Positions 26,620-34,499 of a stretch of DNA of 64,000 bases are shown piece by piece. The stretch is from Candidatus Rokuibacteriota bacterium (GTDB lineage: Bacteria; Methylomirabilota; Methylomirabilia; Rokubacteriales; CSP1-6). The position numbers and the translations under genes were made by a program. Where the stretch lies: contig QHSU01000077.1 in NCBI GenBank assembly GCA_003220535.1, forward strand, positions 1 through 64,000, given 5' to 3'. The notes under the pieces were generated by a model, which was given only the letters and a program-made list of their open reading frames with translations, did no database searches and was not told the origin of the DNA. Position 1 is the stretch's first letter; each line of letters starts with the position of its first letter.

Positions 26620-27747
26620 ATGAGCGACGACGACGCTCGCCGATACCTCGAGAACTGGCAAGACGAAGTCGACAGCGCGTCGGAATACCGCGCGATGGCG
26701 GCGAGCGAAGAGGATCCCCGGCTCGCCAAGGTCTACGCCAACCTGGCTGCGATGGAGGAAGGCCACATCGCGTTCTGGGAGGAGCGACTGCGGAAAGCCG
26801 GGGCGCCGGTCCCGCCTCGGCGGCCGTCCTGGCGCAGCCGAGTGCTCGCGGGAATCGCGCGGCGACTCGGTCCGGACCTGGTTCTCGCCACTATCGCGGC
26901 GAAGGAGGAAGTGGACCAGAACGCGTACGTGAAGCAGCCCGAGACCGCTGGCACGCGGATGCCAGCCCACGAGCGGTGGCACGCGAAGGTGCTCCAACAG
27001 CTCGTGGCCACCCAGCCGCGCGGTCTGCAGGGAAGCTTCCTCGGTCGACTGGAAGGCCGGCATCGATCGGTCGGCGGAAACGCGCTGCGGGCGGCGGTGC
27101 TGGGCGCCAACGATGGGCTGTGCTCGAATCTGAGCCTGGTCATGGGAGTGGCCGGCGCCTCGGTCGACAGCCACGGCATTCTCGTCACTGGCCTGGCGGG
27201 CCTGCTGGCGGGAGCCGGCTCGATGGCGCTCGGCGAGTGGGTGTCGGTGACGAGCTCACGGGAGCTGGCGGAACGCGAGATCCGAATCGAAGCGAGCGAG
27301 CTCCGCGAAGATCCCAAGGGCGAAGGCGAGGAGCTTAAGCTGATCTACGAGGCCAAGGGGTTGAGCCCGAGCGAGGCCGAGACCATGGCCAGGCGCCTGC
27401 TCGCCGATCGATCGACCGCCATCGATGCCCTGGCTCGCGAGGAGCTCGGCATCGACCCGAAAGGGCTCGGCGGCTCGGCGTGGGAAGCGGCGGTCACCTC
27501 GTTCGTCCTGTTCGCGATCGGCGCGACCGTGCCGATCCTCCCGTTTCTGGCCCAGCGTGGGACCCTCGCGGTCGCGTCGAGCGCGGTCGTAAGTGCGCTG
27601 GGGCTGTTCGCGATCGGTGCGGCGATCACGGTGTTCACGGGGGTCTCGGTGTGGCGCTCGGGCGGCCGTCAGCTATTGCTGGGTCTCGCGGCGGCCGGAC
27701 TCACGTTCGGCGTCGGCAGGCTGATCGGCATCGCGATCACCCCCTGA
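26620..27747 (+). CDS. ferritin-like / VIT1-CCC1 membrane iron or manganese transporter
   Basis: A 375-residue fusion. Residues about 5-140 form a ferritin-like helical domain with carboxylate/His patterns (DEVDSASEYRAMAASEED, AAMEEGHIAFWEERL, AKEEVDQNAY, HERWHAKVLQ). Residues about 150-375 form a VIT1/CCC1 transporter: GNALRAAVLGANDGLCSNLS, then GAGSMALGEWVSVTSSRELA, and three more helices. The layout matches MbfA-type membrane-bound ferritins, which export iron under oxidative stress. ATG 26620 fits. A Fur-type operator is not apparent. Confidence 0.9.
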   Translation: MSDDDARRYLENWQDEVDSASEYRAMAASEEDPRLAKVYANLAAMEEGHIAFWEERLRKAGAPVPPRRPSWRSRVLAGIARRLGPDLVLATIAAKEEVDQNAYVKQPETAGTRMPAHERWHAKVLQQLVATQPRGLQGSFLGRLEGRHRSVGGNALRAAVLGANDGLCSNLSLVMGVAGASVDSHGILVTGLAGLLAGAGSMALGEWVSVTSSRELAEREIRIEASELREDPKGEGEELKLIYEAKGLSPSEAETMARRLLADRSTAIDALAREELGIDPKGLGGSAWEAAVTSFVLFAIGATVPILPFLAQRGTLAVASSAVVSALGLFAIGAAITVFTGVSVWRSGGRQLLLGLAAAGLTFGVGRLIGIAITP

Positions 27748-27790
27748 CGGGCCCGAGGCGCGCCCACAGACGATCGAAGCGAGGTGAGCG

Positions 27791-28087
27791 ATGCCGTACG
27801 CTCCGATCAACGTCCTCGAAAAGTTCGCCAAGTTCAGCGAGCACTGGTCACCGAAGATCGTCGCGCAGATCAACGACTACCAGTTCAAGCTGGTCAGGAT
27901 TCAAGGGGAGTTCGTGTGGCACGCCCACGCCGACACGGACGAGGTCTTCTTCGTTCTGGACGGCGAGATGACGATTCACCTCCGCGAGGGAGAGGTCGTC
28001 CCTGCGTTCAGGCGAGATGTTCGTCGTTCCGAGCGGTGTGGACCAGAGGGGACGCTGATCCGCCATCACCGAGGGGCTACCGAGTAG
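27791..28087 (+). pseudogene. cupin-domain protein broken by frameshift
   Basis: The first 70 residues are a good single-domain cupin: [20 protein letters not shown] contains the first metal-binding histidines and [16 protein letters not shown] follows. At about 28000 one extra C shifts the frame; the other frame reads [15 protein letters not shown], the expected second cupin motif, then stops at a TGA. The usual C-terminal third is absent in every frame. It is therefore truncated as well as shifted. AGGTGA precedes the ATG. The bases just before it (27748-27769) resemble the end of the repeated leader element. Confidence 0.75.
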
Positions 28088-28365
28088 ATCCTCTGTCAGA
28101 GCGAGCGCGATCGGGCCTGACGCCCGAACGAAACAAGCGAGGTCGGGCCCAACGCCCGGATGGATCGGCGATCGCGGCGGTGCCGCGCGCGAGATCGCCG
28201 GCCGCTCGCCGCCAGATCGTCCGGGTCTACCCGCCGCCGATTCCACAACGGAACGCGGCGTTCCGCGATGAAACACTCTGATCGTGTCTGCGGAGCCGTT
28301 TCGACGACCCTGCCAGCATGGTCACAGTTGGTCATTTCTTTGCATACTCGCTGGCCAGGTGACGA

Positions 28366-28572
28366 ATGGACCTGAGTGAATACGTTCTGATCGAAGGCGC
28401 CGCCAGGGATCGTCTGGCCGATCTTCTGCAGGCCGCCGCGCCGCGACAGGTGAAAGCACCGACGCCGACGCTCGCGACGATGCTCTACGTGGCGTCCGCG
28501 CTTCGGGCTCGGCCACGTGACATCGATCGCTACATCGACTACTTCGGTGATCGTGTGCTGCACCAACGATAG
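28366..28572 (+). CDS. small hypothetical protein
   Basis: A possible 68-residue soluble, mostly helical protein (EYVLIEGAARDRLADLLQAA; YVASALRARPRDIDRYIDYF). AGGTGA lies shortly before the ATG at 28366. The codon pattern looks coding, but no family is recognised and the opposite strand is also open. It lies alone between the broken cupin and an ECF sigma gene. Confidence 0.4.
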   Translation: MDLSEYVLIEGAARDRLADLLQAAAPRQVKAPTPTLATMLYVASALRARPRDIDRYIDYFGDRVLHQR

Positions 28573-28890
28573 CCGAGCGAGGGCGAGCGATTGATCTGGC
28601 CGCCTGAGCAGCCCACGCTGCGGCGGCGGCCGGCCACCCTGAGCGTGCTGTAGCACTCCGAGCGGAGCGCTCCTCCATCGATGGAGACGAGCGACTCCGC
28701 TATCCGCGTTCGACGATGACCGTGGGGCGGTTTTCACGTCGCGTCGCATCCGGTGTCTCAGGGGATGGTCGGGAGGAAAGCGGCGGCGAATGCGTCGCCC
28801 GATTCCACGCAGATGTCACTCCGGGCAATCGCGCGGCAACCCGGCGGGCGTAGCGTGACGAGACCGAAACGGTCCGGAGGGGAGTCGAGG
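28573..28890. other. intergenic region before ECF sigma gene
   Basis: No convincing gene. A TCCATCGATGGA palindrome and GAGCGGAGCGCTC form short inverted repeats near 28657-28690 and could be part of a weak terminator. The last 100 bases form the upstream region of the sigma gene; no clear promoter is seen. The preceding 28088-28365 stretch also holds nothing I recognise. Confidence 0.35.
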
Positions 28891-29499
28891 ATGTCCGAGG
28901 CGCTGGGTACGCAGGTGGATGTCGACGCTGGACTCGTGGAGGCGTTGCGACGGGACGATCCGGGCGCCGCCGAGCAGCTCGTCGAGCGCTACGGCGAGCG
29001 GGTCTATCGGCTGGCCGTGCGGATCACCGGCACGAGCGACGACGCCGAAGCAGCCGCCCAGGACGCGTTGTCGAGGGCCGCTCGCACGATCGACACGTTC
29101 AAGGGTGAATCGGCCTTCGGCTCCTGGATCGACCGGATCGCCGCCGGCGCAGCCTACCAGAAGCTGCGGACGCGGCGGCCGAAGACCGGAGAGATCGCCC
29201 TCGACGAGGTGCTGCCCGCGTTCGACGGTGACGGCCGCCACTTCGAGCCGATGGACGACTGGTCGGGTCGGGTCGACGAGCGGGGAGTGCAGGGTGAGCT
29301 GCGCCGGGTCCTGACCGACGCGATCGACGCGCTGCCGCCGGACTATCGGACGGCGCTGGTCCTCCACGACGTCGAAGGCCTGTCGAGCCCCGATATCTCC
29401 CAGGCGCTCGGCATCGGCCTGGCGGCGGTCAAGCTGCGCGTGCACCGCTCGCGGCTCTTCGTGCGCAAGCACCTGTCCGAGCATCTCGAGCCCGCGTAG
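28891..29499 (+). CDS. ECF-type RNA polymerase sigma factor
   Basis: A 202-residue sigma-70-family factor of the extracytoplasmic-function type. Region 2 spans about 25-95 (LVERYGERVYRLAVRITGTS, DAEAAAQDALSRAARTIDTF). Region 4 is near 140-190 (DAIDALPPDYRTALVLHDVE and LSSPDISQALGIGLAAVKLR). ATG 28891 has GGAGGGGAG upstream and is preferred to the earlier starts. No anti-sigma gene is adjacent, which is unusual for classic ECFs. Its regulon is unknown; no matching promoter pair was found by eye. Confidence 0.92.
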   Translation: MSEALGTQVDVDAGLVEALRRDDPGAAEQLVERYGERVYRLAVRITGTSDDAEAAAQDALSRAARTIDTFKGESAFGSWIDRIAAGAAYQKLRTRRPKTGEIALDEVLPAFDGDGRHFEPMDDWSGRVDERGVQGELRRVLTDAIDALPPDYRTALVLHDVEGLSSPDISQALGIGLAAVKLRVHRSRLFVRKHLSEHLEPA

Positions 29500-29568
29500 T
29501 GGTCTGAGCACGTCCTCACCGACGCCACGGGTGGCGCGCCGTGCTATCTTGACGGCGGAGTCCCACGA

Positions 29569-31737
29569 ATGCGGTGCCCTCACTGCCGGCACGAGACACG
29601 CGAACGCGCGCGCTTCTGCGGGGCGTGCGGGGCCTCGCTCGAGAGCAGCATCGCCTGCCCGCGCTGCGCGGCCCTGAACCCGCGGGGCCAGAAGTTTTGC
29701 GATACCTGCGGCGAGTCGCTCTCGCCGGGCGTCGGCGCGCCCGCGACGCCGCGCGAGGCGCGCGCCTACACCCCGCGGCACCTCGCCGAGAAGATCCTCA
29801 CCACCCGCGGCGCCCTCGAAGGGGAGCGCAAGCAGGTGAGCGTGCTCTTCGCCGACCTGGTCGATTCCATGCGACTCGCCGAGGGCCTCGACCCCGAGGA
29901 CTGGCATCGCATGCTCGATCGCGTCTTCGAGATCCTCGCCGCGGGTGTTCACCGATTCGAGGGCACGATCAACCAGTTCACGGGTGACGGCGTGATGGCG
30001 CTGTTCGGGGCTCCCGTCGCCCACGAGGACCACGCCCGGCGTGCCTGCCACGCCGCCCTCTCGGCGATGGACGAGCTTCGCAGCTACGCGAGCACGCTCC
30101 GCGCCGATGGGCTCGAGCTCTGTGTCCGAATGGGCATCAACTCGGGCGAGGTGGTGGTCGGCAAGATCGGGGACGACCTCCGCATGGATTACACCGCCCA
30201 GGGACACTGCGTGGGCCTCGCGGCGCGCATGGAGCAATTGGCCGCTCCGGACACGGTGCTTGTCACCGAGACCACGGCTCGGCTGGTCGAGGGGTTCTTC
30301 GCTCTCGCGGACGTCGGCGTTCGGCCGATGAAAGGGGTGAGCGCTCCGATCCGGGCCTTCGAGCTGCGCGGGATCGGGCCTTCACGCACACGGCTCGACG
30401 CCTCGGGTCTGCGCGGTCTCTCCCGCCTGATCGGACGGGACACGGAGCTCACCTGGCTCGACGGTATCCTCTCGCGCTCGATCGAGTCGAACGGGCAAGT
30501 CGTCGGCGTGGTCGGTGAGGCCGGCGTCGGCAAGAGCCGGCTGTGCCTCGAGTTCATCCGGCGCTGTCGCGCCCGTGAGGTGGCGGTGTACGAAGTCCAT
30601 TGCCCGGCCCATGGCGCGACGGTTCCGTGGCTCGCCGTCCGCGACCTCCTGCGCAGCTACCTCGGGCTCGCCCACGGCGACGGGGTCGAGGCGATTCGGC
30701 GGAGCGTCGCGGACCAGCTCCGCGCTCTCGACGCGGGTTTCGCGGACGCGGTTCCTCTGGTCCTCGACGTCCTCGGCGTCAGCGATGCCGTCACCCCGGG
30801 CCAGTCCGCGGCGGGGATCGCCGGCCAGCTCGCGACCTTCGTGCGACGCTTCGTTCGCCTGCAGGGCATGCGCCAGCCAGGGCTGGTGCTTCTCGACGAC
30901 GCGCATTGGATGGATCCCGCGAGCGGCGAGCTGATTCGAGAGATCGCGGGGACGGTGCGCGGGACGCGGACGCTGCTGCTCGCGAACTTTCGACCCGAGT
31001 ACCGACCGGCGTGGATCGGAGGATCCCACTACCATCAGCTCGTGCTCTCTCCCCTTGGCGACGAAGCCATCCGCGAGCTGCTGCAAGACCTTCTTGGATC
31101 GGACAGCTCGCTCGGCGAGCTCTCCGCTCGTATTCTCGAGCGCACCGGCGGGAACCCGTTCTTCACCGAAGAGGTGGTGCAGGCGTTGGCGGCGTCCGGG
31201 AGCCTCATCGGGGAGCGCGGCGCGTATCGTTTGACGGCGCCGATCGATGCGCTCGCGCTTCCCGCGACCGTGCAGGCACTCCTCGCCGCCCGCATCGATC
31301 GACTCGGCGAACCCGCGAAGCACCTCCTGGAAGCCGCGGCGGTCATTGGCAAGCAGTTCGACGAGCCGCTCCTCCGAGAGGTCAGCGGCCTCGTCGACAC
31401 TCATGATCTCGACGCGGCTCTCGGCACGCTCCAGGAGGAGGAGTTCGTCCGCCTGGTCACGTTCGCCCCGCTCCCGGAGTATGCGTTCAAGCATCCGCTG
31501 ATGCGCGACGTGGCGTACCGGGCGCAGCTCGGCGAGCGCCGTGCCCGGCTGCACGCCGCGGTGGCCACAGCCCTGGAGAAGCTGCGGGCGGATCGGCTCG
31601 GCGAATACGCGTCACTCATCGCGCACCACTGGGAAGCGTCGGGAATGCGATTCGAGGCTGCTCGCTGGACGCGCCGTGCCGCGCTGAAGGTCGCGAACAT
31701 CAAGGTCAAGCGCCAGGGCCGGCGGCTACCCCCCTAG
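29569..31737 (+). CDS. zinc-ribbon, class III cyclase and AAA-type ATPase signalling protein
   Basis: A 722-residue protein. Two zinc ribbons open it (CPHC..CGAC, CPRC..CDTC, residues 3-50). A class III cyclase domain follows at about 85-265 (VLFADLVDSMRLAEGL; NQFTGDGVMALFGAPVAHED). Next comes an AAA/STAND ATPase module at about 285-600 with Walker A GEAGVGKSRL, Walker B LVLLDDAHWMD, and helical repeats (NPFFTEEVVQALAAS). Relatives often continue with several hundred residues of TPRs; this one stops after a basic tail, so it looks short. GGAG precedes the ATG. A hairpin overlaps its stop codon. Confidence 0.9.
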   Translation: MRCPHCRHETRERARFCGACGASLESSIACPRCAALNPRGQKFCDTCGESLSPGVGAPATPREARAYTPRHLAEKILTTRGALEGERKQVSVLFADLVDSMRLAEGLDPEDWHRMLDRVFEILAAGVHRFEGTINQFTGDGVMALFGAPVAHEDHARRACHAALSAMDELRSYASTLRADGLELCVRMGINSGEVVVGKIGDDLRMDYTAQGHCVGLAARMEQLAAPDTVLVTETTARLVEGFFALADVGVRPMKGVSAPIRAFELRGIGPSRTRLDASGLRGLSRLIGRDTELTWLDGILSRSIESNGQVVGVVGEAGVGKSRLCLEFIRRCRAREVAVYEVHCPAHGATVPWLAVRDLLRSYLGLAHGDGVEAIRRSVADQLRALDAGFADAVPLVLDVLGVSDAVTPGQSAAGIAGQLATFVRRFVRLQGMRQPGLVLLDDAHWMDPASGELIREIAGTVRGTRTLLLANFRPEYRPAWIGGSHYHQLVLSPLGDEAIRELLQDLLGSDSSLGELSARILERTGGNPFFTEEVVQALAASGSLIGERGAYRLTAPIDALALPATVQALLAARIDRLGEPAKHLLEAAAVIGKQFDEPLLREVSGLVDTHDLDAALGTLQEEEFVRLVTFAPLPEYAFKHPLMRDVAYRAQLGERRARLHAAVATALEKLRADRLGEYASLIAHHWEASGMRFEAARWTRRAALKVANIKVKRQGRRLPP

Positions 31738-31742
31738 CCGCC
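31721..31742 (+). terminator. hairpin overlapping the stop codon
   Basis: GGCGGCTA-CCCCCC-TAGCCGCC forms a perfect eight-pair stem with a six-base loop; the TAG stop of the cyclase-ATPase is in the right arm. No T-run follows, so it may act as an intrinsic-type barrier, a Rho-linked end or simply stabilise the 3' end. Confidence 0.45.
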
Positions 31743-31842
31743 GCCGGCGGCTGATCGTCGTGGGGGGCTGCCGTCACGAGGGCGGGCGGCCACCATTCAC
31801 GCATCTCCCAGGCCCCTGAGCACATCGAAAGCGTGCACGACC

Positions 31843-32838
31843 ATGGGCCTTGCTGAGAGCCTCCAGCTGCTCGAGCGGTACAGCGTCGTGATTCTCCCGG
31901 CGCTGGTCATCGCCGAGCAGGTCGGGGTTCCCCTGCCGGCGGTGCCGGCCCTCCTCGCAGTCGGCGCGCTCGCGGCGAGCGGACGCGCCAGCATCCCGCT
32001 CGTGCTGGGCGCGATCGCGGTGGTCGCCCTCACGGTGGACCTCGGCTGGTACGAGCTCGGCCGGCGCCGTGGCGTGGGCGTGCTGGCGCGTCTCTGTCGT
32101 CTGTCCCTCGAGCCAGACTGGTGCGTGCGGCGGACCGAGAACGTCTTCGCCCGCTATGGGGTCCGCGGCATGCTCATCGCGAAGTTCGTTCCCGGCCTGA
32201 CGACGGTCATGCCGCCGCTGGCCGGCATCTTCGCGGTGGGGCGCCTGCGATTCGCCGTCTACGAGCTCGTCGGGGTGCTGCTCTGGGCGGGTATCTGGAT
32301 GGGACTGGGCTACGCCTTCACCGACGCGATCTCGCTGATCGTGGCCCGTCTCGAGCGAATCGAACGCACGCTGGGTCTCGTCGTCGTGACCGGAGTGATC
32401 GGCTACATCCTGGTGAAGTACCTGCGCCGGCGGCACGTTCTCCGCGCGCTTCGGATCGCCCGCATCTCGGCGGAAGCGCTCAAGCAACGGCTCGACGCGG
32501 GCGAGGACGTCACGATCATCGACCTCAGGACGCGGCTCGATGTGGCGGCCACGCCGTACGCGATCCCGGGGAGCCGCTGGATGGCGACCAACGAGATCGA
32601 CGAGCACCAATCGGAGTTTCTCCGATCTCGAGAGCTGGTGCTCTACTGCTCCTGACCCAACGAAGCCACGAGCGCCCGGGTGGCGCTCCAGCTCAGGCGT
32701 CGGGGGATCGCGCGAGTGCATCCGCTGCAGGGTGGCCTGGCCGGCTGGATGGCCCTGGACTTCCCCGTTCAGGAGCTCCAGCTACCCGAGACCCGGGAGC
32801 CCACGAGCCGACAAACGGCCGGGACCACTCGTCGGTAG
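31843..32838 (+). CDS. DedA-family membrane protein fused to rhodanese domain, predicted selenoprotein
   Basis: I annotate this through an in-frame TGA at 32653-32655 as a 331-residue protein. Residues 1-200 are a DedA/SNARE-associated membrane domain (EQVGVPLPAVPALLAVGALA; AKFVPGLTTVMPPLAGIFAV). Residues about 210-320 are a rhodanese domain (DVTIIDLRTRLDVAATPYAI). The TGA is codon 271 in the active-site loop, C-S-(UGA)-P-N-E-A-T-S, where I recall relatives having Cys. After it the frame stays open and rhodanese-like (ARVALQLRRRG, VHPLQGGLAGWMALDFPV) to TAG 32838. A perfect hairpin lies 21 bases after the UGA at loop level. Selenocysteine is the best explanation; a fresh nonsense mutation is the alternative. 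Sulfur or selenium transfer or redox at the membrane is the likely role. Confidence 0.75.
32670..32688 (+). promoter_or_regulatory. SECIS-like hairpin after UGA of DedA-rhodanese gene
   Basis: GAGCGCC-CGGGU-GGCGCUC: seven perfect pairs and a five-base loop with G at its second position. The loop starts 22 bases after the UGA, inside the 16-37 base window used for bacterial SECIS searches. An outer GAGCTGG (32632-32638) could also pair with CCAGCTC (32688-32694) around the UGA. There is no bulged U as in E. coli fdhF. Confidence 0.6.
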
Positions 32839-32856
32839 AGCCGGCGATGCGAGGCG

Positions 32857-33528
32857 CTAGATCGCGCCGGCGGCGATGTTGACGGTCAGGGCGAGCAGTG
32901 CGGCGTTGAACAGGAAGGACACGACACCGTGGGCGGCCACCGTGCGGCGGATCTGCTTGCTGGTGACCGCCACGTCGGAGACCTGCGACGTCATCCCGAT
33001 GACGAACGAGAAGTAGACGAAGTCCCAGTAATCCGGGTGCGCGTCGCCGCCCGGAAACGCCATGCCGCCGCCGGCGGCCTCGTCGTAGAACTCGTGAGCG
33101 TAGTGCAGCGCGAAGATCATGTGGATGAACGCCCAGGACAGCACGATGGTCAGCGTGGCCAGCACGAGATGGCTCGGCGGTCGGGACGCGCCGACGGCGG
33201 ACGTGCCGAGCTCGGCGAAGATGGCGCCGACGCTCGCCAGCGCCGCGGCCACGGTGAGCCCCAGCATCGCGAGCTGTCCCTCGTCCTGCAGCGCGGCGCG
33301 CCGGCGGATGCGGCGGACGTCGGCGCCCACCATCATGTGGAACGCGAGCGCCAGATAGAGCGCGACGGCGACGTCCCAGCCGACGAGCAGGCGAGTCGCG
33401 AGCCTCCAGTCCGTCACGAAGACCGCCGCCACGGTCACGACGACACCGACGCCTCCCGAAGCGAAGAGTCGGGGCCGGGCCCCCACGATGCGCACCAGGA
33501 ACGGCCGACGGCGAGTGCTGGGACTCAC
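32857..33528 (-). CDS. DUF1345 family membrane protein
   Basis: A 223-residue inner-membrane protein of the DUF1345 family. Diagnostic segments are LVGWDVAVALYLALAFHMMV, FALHYAHEFYDEAAGGGMAF and DYWDFVYFSFVIGMTSQVSD. About five to six membrane helices; the FVIGMTSQVSDV stretch resembles an ion-channel-like loop, but the function is not established. I choose GTG 33528 because it overlaps the TGA of the upstream gene (GTGA); an ATG 24 bases earlier is possible. Confidence 0.85.
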   Translation of the reverse strand: MSPSTRRRPFLVRIVGARPRLFASGGVGVVVTVAAVFVTDWRLATRLLVGWDVAVALYLALAFHMMVGADVRRIRRRAALQDEGQLAMLGLTVAAALASVGAIFAELGTSAVGASRPPSHLVLATLTIVLSWAFIHMIFALHYAHEFYDEAAGGGMAFPGGDAHPDYWDFVYFSFVIGMTSQVSDVAVTSKQIRRTVAAHGVVSFLFNAALLALTVNIAAGAI

Positions 33529-33941
33529 GGAAACCGGCGCACCATCGCGCACATCGCGCCGACGTACGCTTTCGTGGTCGGATCACGCAGCTCGAAGACC
33601 GTCCGTCCGTACAACGCGCCCAGGCCGTCGGCGCTCTTCACGTAGCCGATCCGGTAGCCGGGCCGTCCGCGGAACTCGGCGCCGTGGATCTTGACGCTGG
33701 CCCCGGCCACGTTCACGCGACGGACGGTCCAGAACTCGTGCTCCGCCTCGGTCCCGTGATGCTCCGTCTCGACCGGGCGCACGGTCAACGTCGCCAACTC
33801 GATCCTGATGTCCGTGCGTTCGAGCGGCAGGGGACGCGGCTCGCCGATGCTCATCTGGACGTCCGCGATGCAGTAGAACCATTCGACGCGCGGCGGTGCA
33901 TCCTCCGGACCGGAGCTCGGGATCTGTTGAAAGCAACGCAC
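33525..33941 (-). CDS. hypothetical protein between arsR and DUF1345 genes
   Basis: An unrecognised protein of about 138 residues, beta-rich (IRIELATLTVRPVETEHHGT; TVFELRDPTTKAYVGAMCAM). The start is unsettled: GTG 33941 is the first listed start, but the frame stays open for about 90 bases upstream, overlapping the 3' end of the arsR frame near an eight-T run at 34032-34040. The gene is coupled to the DUF1345 gene by a GTGA overlap. If the T-run hides an indel, both gene boundaries would move. Confidence 0.5.
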   Translation of the reverse strand: MRCFQQIPSSGPEDAPPRVEWFYCIADVQMSIGEPRPLPLERTDIRIELATLTVRPVETEHHGTEAEHEFWTVRRVNVAGASVKIHGAEFRGRPGYRIGYVKSADGLGALYGRTVFELRDPTTKAYVGAMCAMVRRFP

Positions 33942-34390
33942 GCCGGCGACTGCGACCGGCGCGCCGGCGAGGTGGCCGTCGCCGGCGCAGAGCGCCCTTC
34001 GATCGCCGGCGTGATTCGTCGGGATCTCCCCTTTTTTTTGGGCGTTGCCGCCCTCGAGCGGTCCTCGGCCTGCAGCATGGCGTCGAGGGCATCCAGTCGA
34101 GCCACCCAGATGGCCCGTTGGGCCTCGATCCAGGTCGCCGCTTTGTCGAGTGGGTCCGGATTGAAGGACAGGAGATGCTCCCGTCCCGCGACGCGGCGTC
34201 GCACCAGCCGGGCGCGCTCGAGCATGCGGATATGCTTCGAGACGGCGTTGAGCGACATGGCGAAGGGTTGCGCGAGCTCGGTGACCCGCGCTTCGCCCCC
34301 GGACAGGCGCAGCAGGATGGCTCGTCGCGTCGGGTCGGCGAGCGCCACCAGCGTCTGGTCGATGTTGGACGGCGTCGCCCCCGGGGTCAT
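33851..34390 (-). CDS. ArsR-family transcriptional regulator
   Basis: Winged-helix regulator. The DNA-binding region is clear: DQTLVALADPTRRAILLRLS, then VTELAQPFAMSLNAVSKHIR and LERARLVRRRVAGREHLLSF. There are no Cys clusters, so it belongs to the non-metal branch often found with SRPBCC or VOC genes. ATG 34390 lies directly after an AACC-ATTA-GGTT operator-like site and a good promoter. After residue about 110 the sequence becomes Ser/Arg/Pro-rich and overlaps the next gene, so the real C-terminus is probably near 34060. The divergent VOC gene at 34500 is a likely target. Confidence 0.87.
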   Translation of the reverse strand: MTPGATPSNIDQTLVALADPTRRAILLRLSGGEARVTELAQPFAMSLNAVSKHIRMLERARLVRRRVAGREHLLSFNPDPLDKAATWIEAQRAIWVARLDALDAMLQAEDRSRAATPKKKGRSRRITPAIEGRSAPATATSPARRSQSPACVAFNRSRAPVRRMHRRASNGSTASRTSR

Positions 34391-34395
34391 CGCTA

Positions 34396-34438
34396 AACCT
34401 AATGGTTGAATATAGAACGAGGGGATGTCACGCGTCAA
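34396..34438 (-). promoter_or_regulatory. sigma-70-type promoter with overlapping inverted-repeat operator for arsR
   Basis: On the minus strand: TTGACG (34438-34433), 18-base spacer, TATATT (34414-34409), then AACC-ATTA-GGTT (34407-34396) ending six bases before the arsR ATG. The operator between -10 and start codon suggests autorepression and perhaps control of the divergent VOC gene. Confidence 0.65.
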
Positions 34439-34499
34439 ATTCTTCGTGAGATCTGATACCTTGTCCCCACCGAGGCAGGCGCACCGAGAGGAGGCCATC

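Noticed and set aside
25146-27338. Plus-strand ORF of 730 codons
   Set aside because: Runs across three real genes in another frame and is extremely Arg-rich.
28096-28749. Minus-strand ORF of 217 codons in a gene-poor stretch
   Set aside because: No start with a ribosome site, Arg-rich product without hydrophobic core; the small plus-strand ORF is the better candidate.
32653-32655. The rhodanese UGA as an ordinary stop of a shortened DedA protein
   Set aside because: The stop would fall inside the active loop, while 60 codons of good rhodanese sequence follow in frame with no decay.
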